From Ptiloglossa arizonensis (Eukaryota; Arthropoda; Insecta; Hymenoptera; Colletidae): 64,000 nt of DNA. This document shows positions 12,901-26,295 of the stretch, one piece after another; position 1 is the first letter of the stretch, and each line of letters opens with the position of its first letter. Location of the stretch: positions 37,617-101,616 of the forward strand of contig NW_027479545.1 of NCBI RefSeq assembly GCF_051014685.1, written 5' to 3'. Position numbers and translations under genes: made by a program. The notes below the pieces were generated by a model, which was given only the letters and a program-made list of their open reading frames with translations, ran no database searches and was not told where the DNA came from.

Positions 12901-15900
12901 CAGAATGGGCTAGGGAAAAAATACACATACCGTTGTAATCGGGCGAGTTTCTACTTTCAGATGCAATAGGAATTTTTGGGTTAGGTCAATCCGTTCGCGA
13001 GATATGGGAGCTTGAAGCTAAGAAATGGTTATGAAGACAACAAATTTTTCGCACTTCTGCTGCTCCAAACGCTTAACCAGAATGGCCTAGGGAAAAAATA
13101 CACATACCGTTGTAATCGGGCGAGTTTCTACTTTCAGATGCAATAGGAATTTTTGGGTTAGGTCAATCCGTTCGCGAGATATGGGAGTTTGAAGCTAAGT
13201 AATGGTTAAGAAGACAACAAATTTTTCGCACTTCTGCTGCTCCAAACGCTTAACCAGAATGGCCTAGGGATAAAATACACATACCGCTGTAATCGGGCGA
13301 GTTTCTACTTTCAGATGCAACAGGAATTTTTGGGTTAGGTCAGTCCGTTCGCGAGATATGGGAGTTTGAAGCCAAGAAATGGTTGAGAAGGCAAAAAATT
13401 TTTCGCAATTCTGCTGCACCAAACGCTTAACCAGAATTGCCTAGGGAAAAAATACACATACCGTTGTAATCGGGCGAGTTTCTACTTTCAGACGCAACAG
13501 GAATTTTTGGGTTAGGGCAATCCGTTCGCGAGATATGGGAGTTTGAAGCTAAGAAATGGTTGAGAAGGCAAAAAATTTTTCGCAATTCTGCTGCACCAAA
13601 CGCTTAACCAGAATTGCCTAGGGAAAAAATACACATACCGTTGTAATCGGGCGAGTTTCTACTTTCAGACGCAACAGAAATTTTTGGGTCAGGGCAATCC
13701 GTTCGCGAGATATGGGAGTTTGAAGCTAAGAAATGGTTGAGAAGGCAAAAAATTTTTCGCAATTCTGCTGCTCCAAACGCTTAACCAGAATGGCCTAGGG
13801 AACAAATACACATAACGTTGTAATCGGGCGAGTTTCTACTTTCAGATGCAACAGGAATTTTTGGGTTAGGGCAATCCGTTCGCGAGATATGGGAGTTTGA
13901 ATCTAAGAAATGGTTGAGAAGACAACAAATTTTTCGCACTTCTGCTGCTCCAAACGCTTAATCAGAATGGCCTAGGGAAAAAATACACATACCGTTGTAA
14001 TCGGGCGAGTTTCTACTTTCAGATGCAACAGGAATTTCTGGGTTAGGTCAATCCGTTCGCGAGATATGGGAGTTTGAAGCTAAGAAATGATTGAGAAGAC
14101 AACAAATTTGTCGCACTTCTGCTGCTCCAAACGCTTAACCAGAACTGCCTAGGGAAAAACTACACATACCGCTGTAATCGGGCGAGTTTCTACTTTCAGA
14201 TGAATAGGAATTTTTGGGTTAGGTCAATCCGTTCGCGAGATATGGGACTTTGAAGCTAAGAAGTGGTTGAGAAGACAACAAATTTTTCGCAATTCTGCTG
14301 CTCCAAACGCTTAACCAGAATGGGCTAGGGAAAAAATACACATACCGTTGTAATCGGGCGAGTTTCTACTTTCAGATGCAATAGGAATTTTTGGGTTAGG
14401 TCAATCCGTTCGCGAGATATGGGAGTTTGAAGCTAAGAAATGGTTATGAAGACAACAAATTTTTCGCACTTCTGCTGCTCCAAACGCTTAACCAGAATGG
14501 CCTAGGGAAAAAATACACATACCGTTGTAATCGGGCGAGTTTCTACTTTCAGATGCAATAGGAATTTTTGGGTTAGGTCAATCCGTTCGCGAGATATGGG
14601 AGTTTGAAGCTAAGTAATGGTTAAGAAGACAACAAATTTTTCGCACTTCTGCTGCTCCAAACGCTTAACCAGAATGGCCTAGGGATAAAATACACATACC
14701 GCTGTAATCGGGCGAGTTTCTACTTTCAGATGCAACAGGAATTTTTGGGTTAGGTCAGTCCGTTCGCGAGATATGGGAGTTTGAAGCCAAGAAATGGTTG
14801 AGAAGGCAAAAAATTTTTCGCAATTCTGCTGCACCAAACGCTTAACCAGAATTGCCTAGGGAAAAAATACACATACCGTTGTAATCGGGCGAGTTTCTAC
14901 TTTCAGACGCAACAGGAATTTTTGGGTTAGGGCAATCCGTTCGCGAGATATGGGAGTTTGAAGCTAAGAAATGGTTGAGAAGGCAAAAAATTTTTCGCAA
15001 TTCTGCTGCTCCAAACGCTTAACCAGAATGGCCTATGGAAAAAATACACATAACGTTGTAATCGGGCGAGTTTCTACTTTCAGATGCAACAGGAATTTTT
15101 GGGTTAGGGCAATCCGTTCGCGAGATATGGGAGTTTGAAGCTAAGAAATGGTTGAGAAGACAACAAATTTTTCGCACTTCTGCTGCTCCAAACGCTTAAC
15201 CAGAATGGCCTAGGGAAAAAATACACATACCGTTGTAATCGGGTGAGTTTCTACTTTCAGACCAGGCAGGAACTTCTGGGTTTGGTCAATCCGTTCGCGA
15301 GATATGGGAGTTTGAAGCCAAGAAATGGTTGAGAAGACAACAAATTTTTCGCACTTCTGCTGCTCCAAACGCTTAATCAGAATGGCCTAGGGAAAAAATA
15401 CACATACCGTTGTAATCGGGCGAGTTTCTACTTTCAGATGCAACAGGAATTTTTGGGTTAGGTCAGTCCGTTCGCGAGATATGGGAGTTTGAAGCCAAGA
15501 AATGGTTGAGAAGGCAAAAAATTTTTCGCAATTCTGCTGCTCCAAACGCTTAACCAGAATGGCCTAGGGAAAAAATACACTTAACGTTGTAATCGGGCGA
15601 GTTTCTACTTTCAGATGCAACAGGAATTTTTGGGTTAGGGCAATCCGTTCGCGAGATATGGGAGTTTGAAGCTAAGAAATGGTTGAGAAGACAACAAATT
15701 TTTCGCACTTCTGCTGCTCCAAACGCTTAACCAGAATGGCCTAGGGAAAAAATACACATACCGTTGTAATCGGGTGAGTTTCTACTTTCAGACGCAGCAG
15801 GAACTTCTGGGTTTGGTCAATCCGTTCGCGAGATATGGGAGTTTGAAGCCAAGAAATGGTTGAGACGACAACAAATTTTTCGCACTTCTGCTGCTCCAAA

Positions 15901-17482
15901 CGCTTAACCAGAATGGCCTAGGGAAAAAATACACATAACGTTGTAATCGGGCGAGTTTCTACTTTCAGATGCAACAGGAATTTTTGGGTTAGGTCAATCC
16001 GTTCGCGAGATATGGGAGTTTGAAGCTAAGAAATGGTTAAGAAGACAACAAATTTTTCGCACTTATGCTGCTCCAAACGCTTAACCAGAATGGCCTAGGG
16101 AAAAAATACACATACCGTTGTACTCGGGCGAGTTTCAACTTTCAGACGCAACAGGAATTTTTGGGTTAGGGCAATCCGTTCGCGAGATATGGGAGTTTGA
16201 AGCTAAGAAATGGTTGAGAAGGCAAAAAATTTTTCGCAATTCTGCTGCTCCAAGCGCTAAACCAGAATGGCCTAGGGAAAAAATACACATAACGTTGTAA
16301 TCGGGCGAGTTTCTACTTTCAGATGCAACAGGAATTTTTGGGTTAGGGCAATCCGTTCGCGAGATATGGGAGTTTGAAGCTAAGAAATGGTTGAGAAGAC
16401 AACAAATTTTTCGCACTTCTGCTGCTCCAAACGCTTAACCAGAATGGCCTAGGGAAAAAATACACATACCGTTGTAATCGGGTGAGTTTCTACTTTCAGA
16501 CGCAGCAGGAACTTCTGGGTTTGGTCAATCCGTTCGCGAGATATGGGAGTTTGAAGCTAAGAAATGATTGAGAAGACAACAAATTTGTCGCACTTCTGCT
16601 GCTCCAAACGCTTAACCAGAACTGCCTAGGGAAAAACTACACATACCGCTGTAATCGGGCGAGTTTCTACTTTCAGATGAATAGGAATTTTTGGGTTAGG
16701 TCAATCCGTTCGCGAGATATGGGACTTTGAAGCTAAGAAATGGTTGAGAAGACAACAAATTTTTCGCAATTCTGCTGCTCCAAACGCTTAACCAGAATGG
16801 GCTAGGGAAAAAATACACATACCGTTGTAATCGGGCGAGTTTCTACTTTCAGATGCAATAGGAATTTTTGGGTTAGGTCAATCCGTTCGCGAGATATGGG
16901 AGTTTGAAGCTAAGAAATGGTTATGAAGACAACAAATTTTTCGCACTTCTGCTGCTCCAAACGCTTAACCAGAATGGCCTAGGGAAAAAATACACATACC
17001 GTTGTAATCGGGCGAGTTTCTACTTTCAGATGCAATAGGAATTTTTGGGTTAGGTCAATCCGTTCGCGAGATATGGGAGTTTGAAGCTAAGTAATGGTTA
17101 AGAAGACAACAAATTTTTCGCACTTCTGCTGCTCCAAACGCTTAACCAGAATGGCCTAGGGATAAAATACACATACCGCTGTAATCGGGCGAGTTTCTAC
17201 TTTCAGATGCAACAGGAATTTTTGGGTTAGGTCAGTCCGTTCGCGAGATATGGGAGTTTGAAGCCAAGAAATGGTTGAGAAGGCAAAAAATTTTTCGCAA
17301 TTCTGCTGCACCAAACGCTTAACCAGAATTGCCTAGGGAAAAAATACACATACCGTTGTAATCGGGCGAGTTTCTACTTTCAGACGCAACAGGAATTTTT
17401 GGGTTAGGGCAATCCGTTCGCGAGATATGGGAGTTTGAAGCTAAGAAATGGTTGAGAAGGCAAAAAATTTTTCGCAATTCTG
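9656..17482 (+). repeat. 22-monomer tandem duplication (2 x 3,892 bp)
   Basis: Units of about 9656-13547 and 13548-17439 match at 3,892 bp, which is 22 x 177 minus 2; identity runs on to about 17482. The missing two bases are the two GATGAATAGG monomers in each unit (10307 and 12784; 14199 and 16676). Other shared markers are GCAACAGAAA at 9779 and 13671, GTTTGAATCTAAG near 10004 and 13896, and the disturbed CAGACCAGGCAGG near 11368 and 15260. Unit-specific changes include AAATTATTCG near 11985 in the first unit, and CCAAGCGCTAAACC near 16250 in the second, which opens short reading frames on both strands there. Confidence 0.85.
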
Positions 17483-18273
17483 CTGCTCCAAACGCTTAAC
17501 CAGAATGGCCTATGGAAAAAATACACATAACGTTGTAATCGGGCGAGTTTCTACTTTCAGATGCAACAGGAATTTTTGGGTTAGGGCAATCCGTTCGCGA
17601 GATATGGGAGTTTGAAGCTAAGAAATGGTTGAGAAGACAACAAATTTTTCGCACTTCTGCTGCTCCAAACGCTTAACCAGAATGGCCTAGGGAAAAAATA
17701 CACATACCGTTGTAATCGGGTGAGTTTCTACTTTCAGACGCAGCAGGAACTTCTGGGTTTGGTCAATCCGTTCGCGAGATATGGGAGTTTGAAGCTAAGA
17801 AATGATTGAGAAGACAACAAATTTGTCGCACTTCTGCTGCTCCAAACGCTTAACCAGAACTGCCTAGGGAAAAACTACACATACCGCTGTAATCGGGCGA
17901 GTTTCTACTTTCAGATGAATAGGAATTTTTGGGTTAGGTCAATCCGTTCGCGAGATATGGGACTTTGAAGCTAAGAAATGGTTGAGAAGACAACAAATTT
18001 TTCGCAATTCTGCTGCTCCAAACGCTTAACCAGAATGGGCTAGGGAAAAAATACACATACCGTTGTAATCGGGCGAGTTTCTACTTTCAGATGCAATAGG
18101 AATTTTTGGGTTAGGTCAATCCGTTCGCGAGATATGGGAGTTTGAAGCTAAGAAATGGTTATGAAGACAACAAATTTTTCGCACTTCTGCTGCTCCAAAC
18201 GCTTAACCAGAATGGCCTAGGGAAAAAATACACATACCGTTGTAATCGGGCGAGTTTCTACTTTCAGATGCAA
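16280..18273 (+). repeat. 7-monomer offset duplication (1,238 bp) with GATGAATAGG
   Basis: About 16280-17035 matches 17518-18273 at 1,238 bp, which is 7 x 177 minus 1. The shared module contains, in order, subtype B, a monomer with AAATGATTGAGAAG and AAATTTGTCGC, AACTGCCTAGGG with CTACACATACCGCTG, the 1-bp deletion GATGAATAGG (16676 and 17914), GGGACTTTG, GGGCTAGGG, and a copy with GGTTATGAAG. It overlaps the right end of the 22-monomer duplication, so it arose after or together with it. The right limit is where GCAATAGG/GGTCAATCC faces GCAACAGG/GGTCAGTCC. Confidence 0.8.
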
Positions 18274-18509
18274 CAGGAATTTTTGGGTTAGGTCAGTCCG
18301 TTCGCGAGATATGGGAGTTTGAAGCCAAGAAATGGTTGAGAAGGCAAAAAATTTTTCGCAATTCTGCTGCACCAAACGCTTAACCAGAATTGCCTAGGGA
18401 AAAAATACACATACTGTTGTAATCGGGCGAGTTTCTACTTTCAGACGCAACAGGAATTTTTGGGTTAGGGCAATCCGTTCGCGAGATATGGGAGTTTGAA
18501 GCTAAGAAA

Positions 18510-21500
18510 TGGTTGAGAAGGCAAAAAATTTTTCGCAATTCTGCTGCTCCAAACGCTTAACCAGAATGGCCTATGGAAAAAATACACATAACGTTGTAAT
18601 CGGGCGAGTTTCTACTTTCAGATGCAACAGGAATTTTTGGGTTAGGGCAATCCGTTCGCGAGATATGGGAGTTTGAAGCTAAGAAATGGTTGAGAAGACA
18701 ACAAATTTTTCGCACTTCTGCTGCTCCAAACGCTTAACCAGAATGGCCTAGGGAAAAAATACACCTACCGTTGTAATCGGGTGAGTTTCTACTTTCAGAC
18801 GCAGCAGGAACTTCTGGGTTTGGTCAATCCGTTCGCGAGATATGGGAGTTTGAAGCCAAGAAATGGTTGAGAAGACAACAAATTTTTCGCACTTCTGCTG
18901 CTCCAAACGCTTAATCAGAATGGCCTAGGGAAAAAATACACATACCGTTGTAATCGGGCGAGTTTCTACTTTCAGATGCAACAGGAATTTTTGGGTTAGG
19001 TCAGTCCGTTCGCGAGATATGGGAGTTTGAAGCCAAGAAATGGTTGAGAAGGCAAAAAATTTTTCGCAATTCTGCTGCTCCAAACGCTTAACCAGAATGG
19101 CCTAGGGAAAAAATACACTTAACGTTGTAATCGGGCGAGTTTCTACTTTCAGATGCAACAGGAATTTTTGGGTTAGGGCAATCCGTTCGCGAGATATGGG
19201 AGTTTGAAGCTAAGAAATGGTTGAGAAGACAACAAATTTTTCGCACTTCTGCTGCTCCAAACGCTTAACCAGAATGGCCTAGGGAAAAAATACACATACC
19301 GTTGTAATCGGGTGAGTTTCTACTTTCAGACGCAGCAGGAACTTCTGGGTTTGGTCAATCCGTTCGCGAGATATGGGAGTTTGAAGCCAAGAAATGGTTG
19401 AGACGACAACAAATTTTTCGCACTTCTGCTGCTCCAAACGCTTAACCAGAATGGCCTAGGGAAAAAATACACATAACGTTGTAATCGGGCGAGTTTCTAC
19501 TTTCAGATGCAACAGGAATTTTTGGGTTAGGTCAATCCGTTCGCGAGATATGGGAGTTTGAAGCTAAGAAATGGTTAAGAAGACAACAAATTTTTCGCAC
19601 TTATGCTGCTCCAAACGCTTAACCAGAATGGCCTAGTGAAAAAATACACATACCGTTGTACTCGGGCGAGTTTCAACTTTCAGACGCAACAGGAATTTTT
19701 GGGTTAGGGCAATCCGTTCGCGAGATATGGGAGTTTGAAGCTAAGAAATGGTTGAGAAGGCAAAAAATTTTTCGCAATTCTGCTGCTCCAAACGCTTAAC
19801 CAGAATGGCCTAGGGAAAAAATACACATAACGTTGTAATCGGGCGAGTTTCTACTTTCAGATGCAACAGGAATTTTTGGGTTAGGGCAATCCGTTCGCGA
19901 GATATGGGAGTTTGAAGCTAAGAAATGGTTGAGAAGACAACAAATTTTTCGCACTTCTGCTGCTCCAAACGCTTAACCAGAATGGCCTAGGGAAAAAATA
20001 CACATACCGTTGTAATCGGGTGAGTTTCTACTTTCAGACGCAGCAGGAACTTCTGGGTTTGGTCAATCCGTTCGCGAGATATGGGAGTTTGAAGCCAAGA
20101 AATGGTTGAGAAGACAACAAATTTTTCGCACTTCTGCTGCTCCAAACGCTTAATCAGAATGGCCTAGGGAAAAAATACACATACCGTTGTAATCGGGCGA
20201 GTTTCTACTTTCAGATGCAACAGGAATTTTTGGGTTAGGTCAGACCGTTCGCGAGATATGGGAGTTTGAAGCCAAGAAATGGTTGAGAAGGCAAAAAATT
20301 TTTCGCAATTCTGCTGCTCCAAACGCTTAACCAGAATGGCCTAGGGAAAAAATACACTTAACGTTGTAATCGGGCGAGTTTCTACTTTCAGATGCAACAG
20401 GAATTTTTGGGTTAGGGCAATCCGTTCGCGAGATATGGGAGTTTGAAGCTAAGAAATGGTTGAGAAGACAACAAATTTTTCGCACTTCTGCTGCTCCAAA
20501 CGCTTAACCAGAATGGCCTAGGGAAAAAATACACATACCGTTGTAATCGGGTGAGTTTCTACTTTCAGACGCAGCAGGAACTTCTGGGTTTGGTCAATCC
20601 GTTCGCGAGATATGGGAGTTTGAAGCCAAGAAATGGTTGAGACGACAACAAATTTTTCGCACTTCTGCTGCTCCAAACGCTTAACCAGAATGGCCTAGGG
20701 AAAAAATACACATAACGTTGTAATCGGGCGAGTTTCTACTTTCAGATGCAACAGGAATTTTTGGGTTAGGTCAATCCGTTCGCGAGATATGGGAGTTTGA
20801 AGCTAAGAAATGGTTAAGAAGACAACAAATTTTTCGCACTTATGCTGCTCCAAACGCTTAACCAGAATGGCCTAGGGAAAAAATACACATACCGTTGTAC
20901 TCGGGCGAGTTTCAACTTTCAGACGCAACAGGAATTTTTGGTTTAGGTCAATCCGTTCGCGAGATATGGGAGTTTGAAGCCAAGAAATGGTTGAGAAGGC
21001 AAAAAATTTTTCGCTATTCTGCTGCTCCAAACGCTTAACCAGAATGGCCTAGGGAGAAAATACACATACCGTTGTAATCGGGCGAGTTTCTACTTTCAGA
21101 TGCAACAGGAATTTTTGGGTTAGGTCAATCCGTTCGCGAGATATGGGAGTTTGAAGCTAAGAAATGGTAGAGAAGACAACAAATTTTTCGCACTACTGCT
21201 GCTCCAAACGCTTAATCAGAATGGCCTAGGGAAAAACTACACATACCGTTGTAATCGGGCGAGTTTCTACTTTCAGATGCAACAGGAATTTTTGGGTTAG
21301 GTCAATCCGTTCGCGAGATATGGGAGTTTGAAGCTAAGTAATGGTTAAGAAGACAACAAATTTTTCGCACTTCTGCTGCTCCAAACGCTTAACCAGAATG
21401 GCCTAGGAAAAAATACACATACCGTTGTAATCGGGTGAGTTTCTACTTTCAGACGCAGCAGGAACTTCTGGGTTTGGTCAATCCGTTCGCGAGATATGGG

Positions 21501-24500
21501 AGTTTGAAGCCAAGAAATGGTTGAGACGACAACAAATTTTTCGCACTTCTGCTGCTCCAAACGCTTAACCAGAATGGCCTAGGGAAAAAATACACATAAC
21601 GTTGTAATCGGGCGAGTTTCTACTTTCAGATGCAACAGGAATTTTTGGGTTAGGTCAATCCGTTCGCGAGATATGGGAGTTTGAAGCTAAGAAATGGTTA
21701 AGAAGACAACAAATTTTTCGCACTTATGCTGCTCCAAACGCTTAACCAGAATGGCCTAGGGAAAAAATACACATACCGTTGTACTCGGGCGAGTTTCAAC
21801 TTTCAGACGCAACAGGAATTTTTGGTTTAGGTCAATCCGTTCGCGAGATATGGGAGTTTGAAGCTAAGAAATGGTTGAGAAGACAACAAATTTTTCGCAC
21901 TTCTGCTGCTCCAAACGCTTAACCAGAATGGCCTAGGGAAAAAATACACATACCGTTGTAATCGGGTGAGTTTCTACTTTCAGACGCAGCAGGAACTTCT
22001 GGGTTTGGGCAATCCGTTCGCGAGATATGGGAGTTTGAAGCCAAGAAATGGTTAAGAAGACAACAAATTTTTCGCACTTATGCTGCTCCAAACGCTTAAC
22101 CAGAATGGCCTAGGGAAAAAATACACATACCGTTGTACTCGGGCGAGTTTCTACTTTCAGATGCAATAGGAATTTTTGGGTTAGGTCAATCCGTTCGCGA
22201 GATATGGGAGTTTGAAGCTAAGTAATGGTTAAGAAGACAACAAATTTTTCGCACTTCTGCTGCTCCAAACGCTTAACCAGAATGGCCTAGGGATAAAATA
22301 CACATACCGCTGTAATCGGGCGAGTTTCTACTTTCAGATGCAACAGGAATTTTTGGGTTAGGTCAGTCCGTTCGCGAGATATGGGAGTTTGAAGCCAAGA
22401 AATGGTTGAGAAGGCAAAAAATTTTTCGCAATTCTGCTGCTCCAAACGCTTAACCAGAATGGCCTATGGAAAAAATACACATAACGTTGTAATCGGGCGA
22501 GTTTCTACTTTCAGATGCAACAGGAATTTTTGGGTTAGGGCAATCCGTTCGCGAGATATGGGAGTTTGAAGCTAAGAAATGGTTGAGAAGACAACAAATT
22601 TTTCGCACTTCTGCTGCTCCAAACGCTTAACCAGAATGGCCTAGGGAAAAAATACACCTACCGTTGTAATCGGGTGAGTTTCTACTTTCAGACGCAGCAG
22701 GAACTTCTGGGTTTGGTCAATCCGTTCGCGAGATATGGGAGTTTGAAGCCAAGAAATGGTTGAGAAGACAACAAATTTTTCGCACTTCTGCTGCTCCAAA
22801 CGCTTAATCAGAATGGCCTAGGGAAAAAATACACATACCGTTGTAATCGGGCGAGTTTCTACTTTCAGATGCAACAGGAATTTTTGGGTTAGGTCAGTCC
22901 GTTCGCGAGATATGGGAGTTTGAAGCCAAGAAATGGTTGAGAAGGCAAAAAATTTTTCGCAATTCTGCTGCTCCAAACGCTTAACCAGAATGGCCTAGGG
23001 AAAAAATACACTTAACGTTGTAATCGGGCGAGTTTCTACTTTCAGATGCAACAGGAATTTTTGGGTTAGGGCAATCCGTTCGCGAGATATGGGAGTTTGA
23101 AGCTAAGAAATGGTTGAGAAGACAACAAATTTTTCGCACTTCTGCTGCTCCAAACGCTTAACCAGAATGGCCTAGGGAAAAAATACACATACCGTTGTAA
23201 TCGGGTGAGTTTCTACTTTCAGACGCAGCAGGAACTTCTGGGTTTGGTCAATCCGTTCGCGAGATATGGGAGTTTGAAGCCAAGAAATGGTTGAGACGAC
23301 AACAAATTTTTCGCACTTCTGCTGCTCCAAACGCTTAACCAGAATGGCCTAGGGAAAAAATACACATAACGTTGTAATCGGGCGAGTTTCTACTTTCAGA
23401 TGCAACAGGAATTTTTGGGTTAGGTCAATCCGTTCGCGAGATATGGGAGTTTGAAGCTAAGAAATGGTTAAGAAGACAACAAATTTTTCGCACTTATGCT
23501 GCTCCAAACGCTTAACCAGAATGGCCTAGTGAAAAAATACACATACCGTTGTACTCGGGCGAGTTTCAACTTTCAGACGCAACAGGAATTTTTGGGTTAG
23601 GGCAATCCGTTCGCGAGATATGGGAGTTTGAAGCTAAGAAATGGTTGAGAAGGCAAAAAATTTTTCGCAATTCTGCTGCTCCAAACGCTTAACCAGAATG
23701 GCCTAGGGAAAAAATACACATAACGTTGTAATCGGGCGAGTTTCTACTTTCAGATGCAACAGGAATTTTTGGGTTAGGGCAATCCGTTCGCGAGATATAG
23801 GAGTTTGAAGCTAAGAAATGGTTGAGAAGACAACAAATTTTTCGCACTTCTGCTGCTCCAAACGCTTAACCAGAATGGCCTAGGGAAAAAATACACATAC
23901 CGTTGTAATCGGGTGAGTTTCTACTTTCAGACGCAGCAGGAACTTCTGGGTTTGGTCAATCCGTTCGCGAGATATGGGAGTTTGAAGCCAAGAAATGGTT
24001 GAGAAGACAACAAATTTTTCGCACTTCTGCTGCTCCAAACGCTTAATCAGAATGGCCTAGGGAAAAAATACACATACCGTTGTAATCGGGCGAGTTTCTA
24101 CTTTCAGATGCAACAGGAATTTTTGGGTTAGGTCAGACCGTTCGCGAGATATGGGAGTTTGAAGCCAAGAAATGGTTGAGAAGGCAAAAAATTTTTCGCA
24201 ATTCTGCTGCTCCAAACGCTTAACCAGAATGGCCTAGGGAAAAAATACACTTAACGTTGTAATCGGGCGAGTTTCTACTTTCAGATGCAACAGGAATTTT
24301 TGGGTTAGGGCAATCCGTTCGCGAGATATGGGAGTTTGAAGCTAAGAAATGGTTGAGAAGACAACAAATTTTTCGCACTTCTGCTGCTCCAAACGCTTAA
24401 CCAGAATGGCCTAGGGAAAAAATACACATACCGTTGTAATCGGGTGAGTTTCTACTTTCAGACGCAGCAGGAACTTCTGGGTTTGGTCAATCCGTTCGCG

Positions 24501-26295
24501 AGATATGGGAGTTTGAAGCCAAGAAATGGTTGAGACGACAACAAATTTTTCGCACTTCTGCTGCTCCAAACGCTTAACCAGAATGGCCTAGGGAAAAAAT
24601 ACACATAACGTTGTAATCGGGCGAGTTTCTACTTTCAGATGCAACAGGAATTTTTGGGTTAGGTCAATCCGTTCGCGAGATATGGGAGTTTGAAGCTAAG
24701 AAATGGTTAAGAAGACAACAAATTTTTCGCACTTATGCTGCTCCAAACGCTTAACCAGAATGGCCTAGGGAAAAAATACACATACCGTTGTACTCGGGCG
24801 AGTTTCAACTTTCAGACGCAACAGGAATTTTTGGTTTAGGTCAATCCGTTCGCGAGATATGGGAGTTTGAAGCCAAGAAATGGTTGAGAAGGCAAAAAAT
24901 TTTTCGCTATTCTGCTGCTCCAAACGCTTAACCAGAATGGCCTAGGGAGAAAATACACATACCGTTGTAATCGGGCGAGTTTCTACTTTCAGATGCAACA
25001 GGAATTTTTGGGTTAGGTCAATCCGTTCGCGAGATATGGGAGTTTGAAGCTAAGAAATGGTAGAGAAGACAACAAATTTTTCGCACTACTGCTGCTCCAA
25101 ACGCTTAATCAGAATGGCCTAGGGAAAAACTACACATACCGTTGTAATCGGGCGAGTTTCTACTTTCAGATGCAACAGGAATTTTTGGGTTAGGTCAATC
25201 CGTTCGCGAGATATGGGAGTTTGAAGCTAAGTAATGGTTAAGAAGACAACAAATTTTTCGCACTTCTGCTGCTCCAAACGCTTAACCAGAATGGCCTAGG
25301 AAAAAATACACATACCGTTGTAATCGGGTGAGTTTCTACTTTCAGACGCAGCAGGAACTTCTGGGTTTGGTCAATCCGTTCGCGAGATATGGGAGTTTGA
25401 AGCCAAGAAATGGTTGAGACGACAACAAATTTTTCGCACTTCTGCTGCTCCAAACGCTTAACCAGAATGGCCTAGGGAAAAAATACACATAACGTTGTAA
25501 TCGGGCGAGTTTCTACTTTCAGATGCAACAGGAATTTTTGGGTTAGGTCAATCCGTTCGCGAGATATGGGAGTTTGAAGCTAAGAAATGGTTAAGAAGAC
25601 AACAAATTTTTCGCACTTATGCTGCTCCAAACGCTTAACCAGAATGGCCTAGGGAAAAAATACACATACCGTTGTACTCGGGCGAGTTTCAACTTTCAGA
25701 CGCAACAGGAATTTTTGGTTTAGGTCAATCCGTTCGCGAGATATGGGAGTTTGAAGCTAAGAAATGGTTGAGAAGACAACAAATTTTTCGCACTTCTGCT
25801 GCTCCAAACGCTTAACCAGAATGGCCTAGGGAAAAAATACACATACCGTTGTAATCGGGTGAGTTTCTACTTTCAGACGCAGCAGGAACTTCTGGGTTTG
25901 GGCAATCCGTTCGCGAGATATGGGAGTTTGAAGCCAAGAAATGGTTAAGAAGACAACAAATTTTTCGCACTTATGCTGCTCCAAACGCTTAACCAGAATG
26001 GCCTAGGGAAAAAATACACATACCGTTGTACTCGGGCGAGTTTCTACTTTCAGATGCAATAGGAATTTTTGGGTTAGGTCAATCCGTTCGCGAGATATGG
26101 GAGTTTGAAGCTAAGTAATGGTTAAGAAGACAACAAATTTTTCGCACTTCTGCTGCTCCAAACGCTTAACCAGAATGGCCTAGGGATAAAATACACATAC
26201 CGCTGTAATCGGGCGAGTTTCTACTTTCAGATGCAACAGGAATTTTTGGGTTAGGTCAGTCCGTTCGCGAGATATGGGAGTTTGAAGCCAAGAAA
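18510..26295 (+). repeat. Second 22-monomer tandem duplication (2 x 3,893 bp)
   Basis: Units of about 18510-22402 and 22403-26295 match at 3,893 bp, which is 22 x 177 minus 1. The missing base is the deletion in CCTAGGAAAAAAT near 21406 and 25299. Shared markers are ACACCTACCG at 18761 and 22654, GCCTAGTGAA at 19631 and 23524, AGGGAGAAAATAC near 21052 and 24945, and AAATGGTAGAGAAG near 21164 and 25057. Content and order differ from the 22-monomer unit at 9.7-17.4 kb, so the equal length is not common descent of the whole unit. ATACTGTTG near 18412, just left of the first unit, is a private change. Confidence 0.85.
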
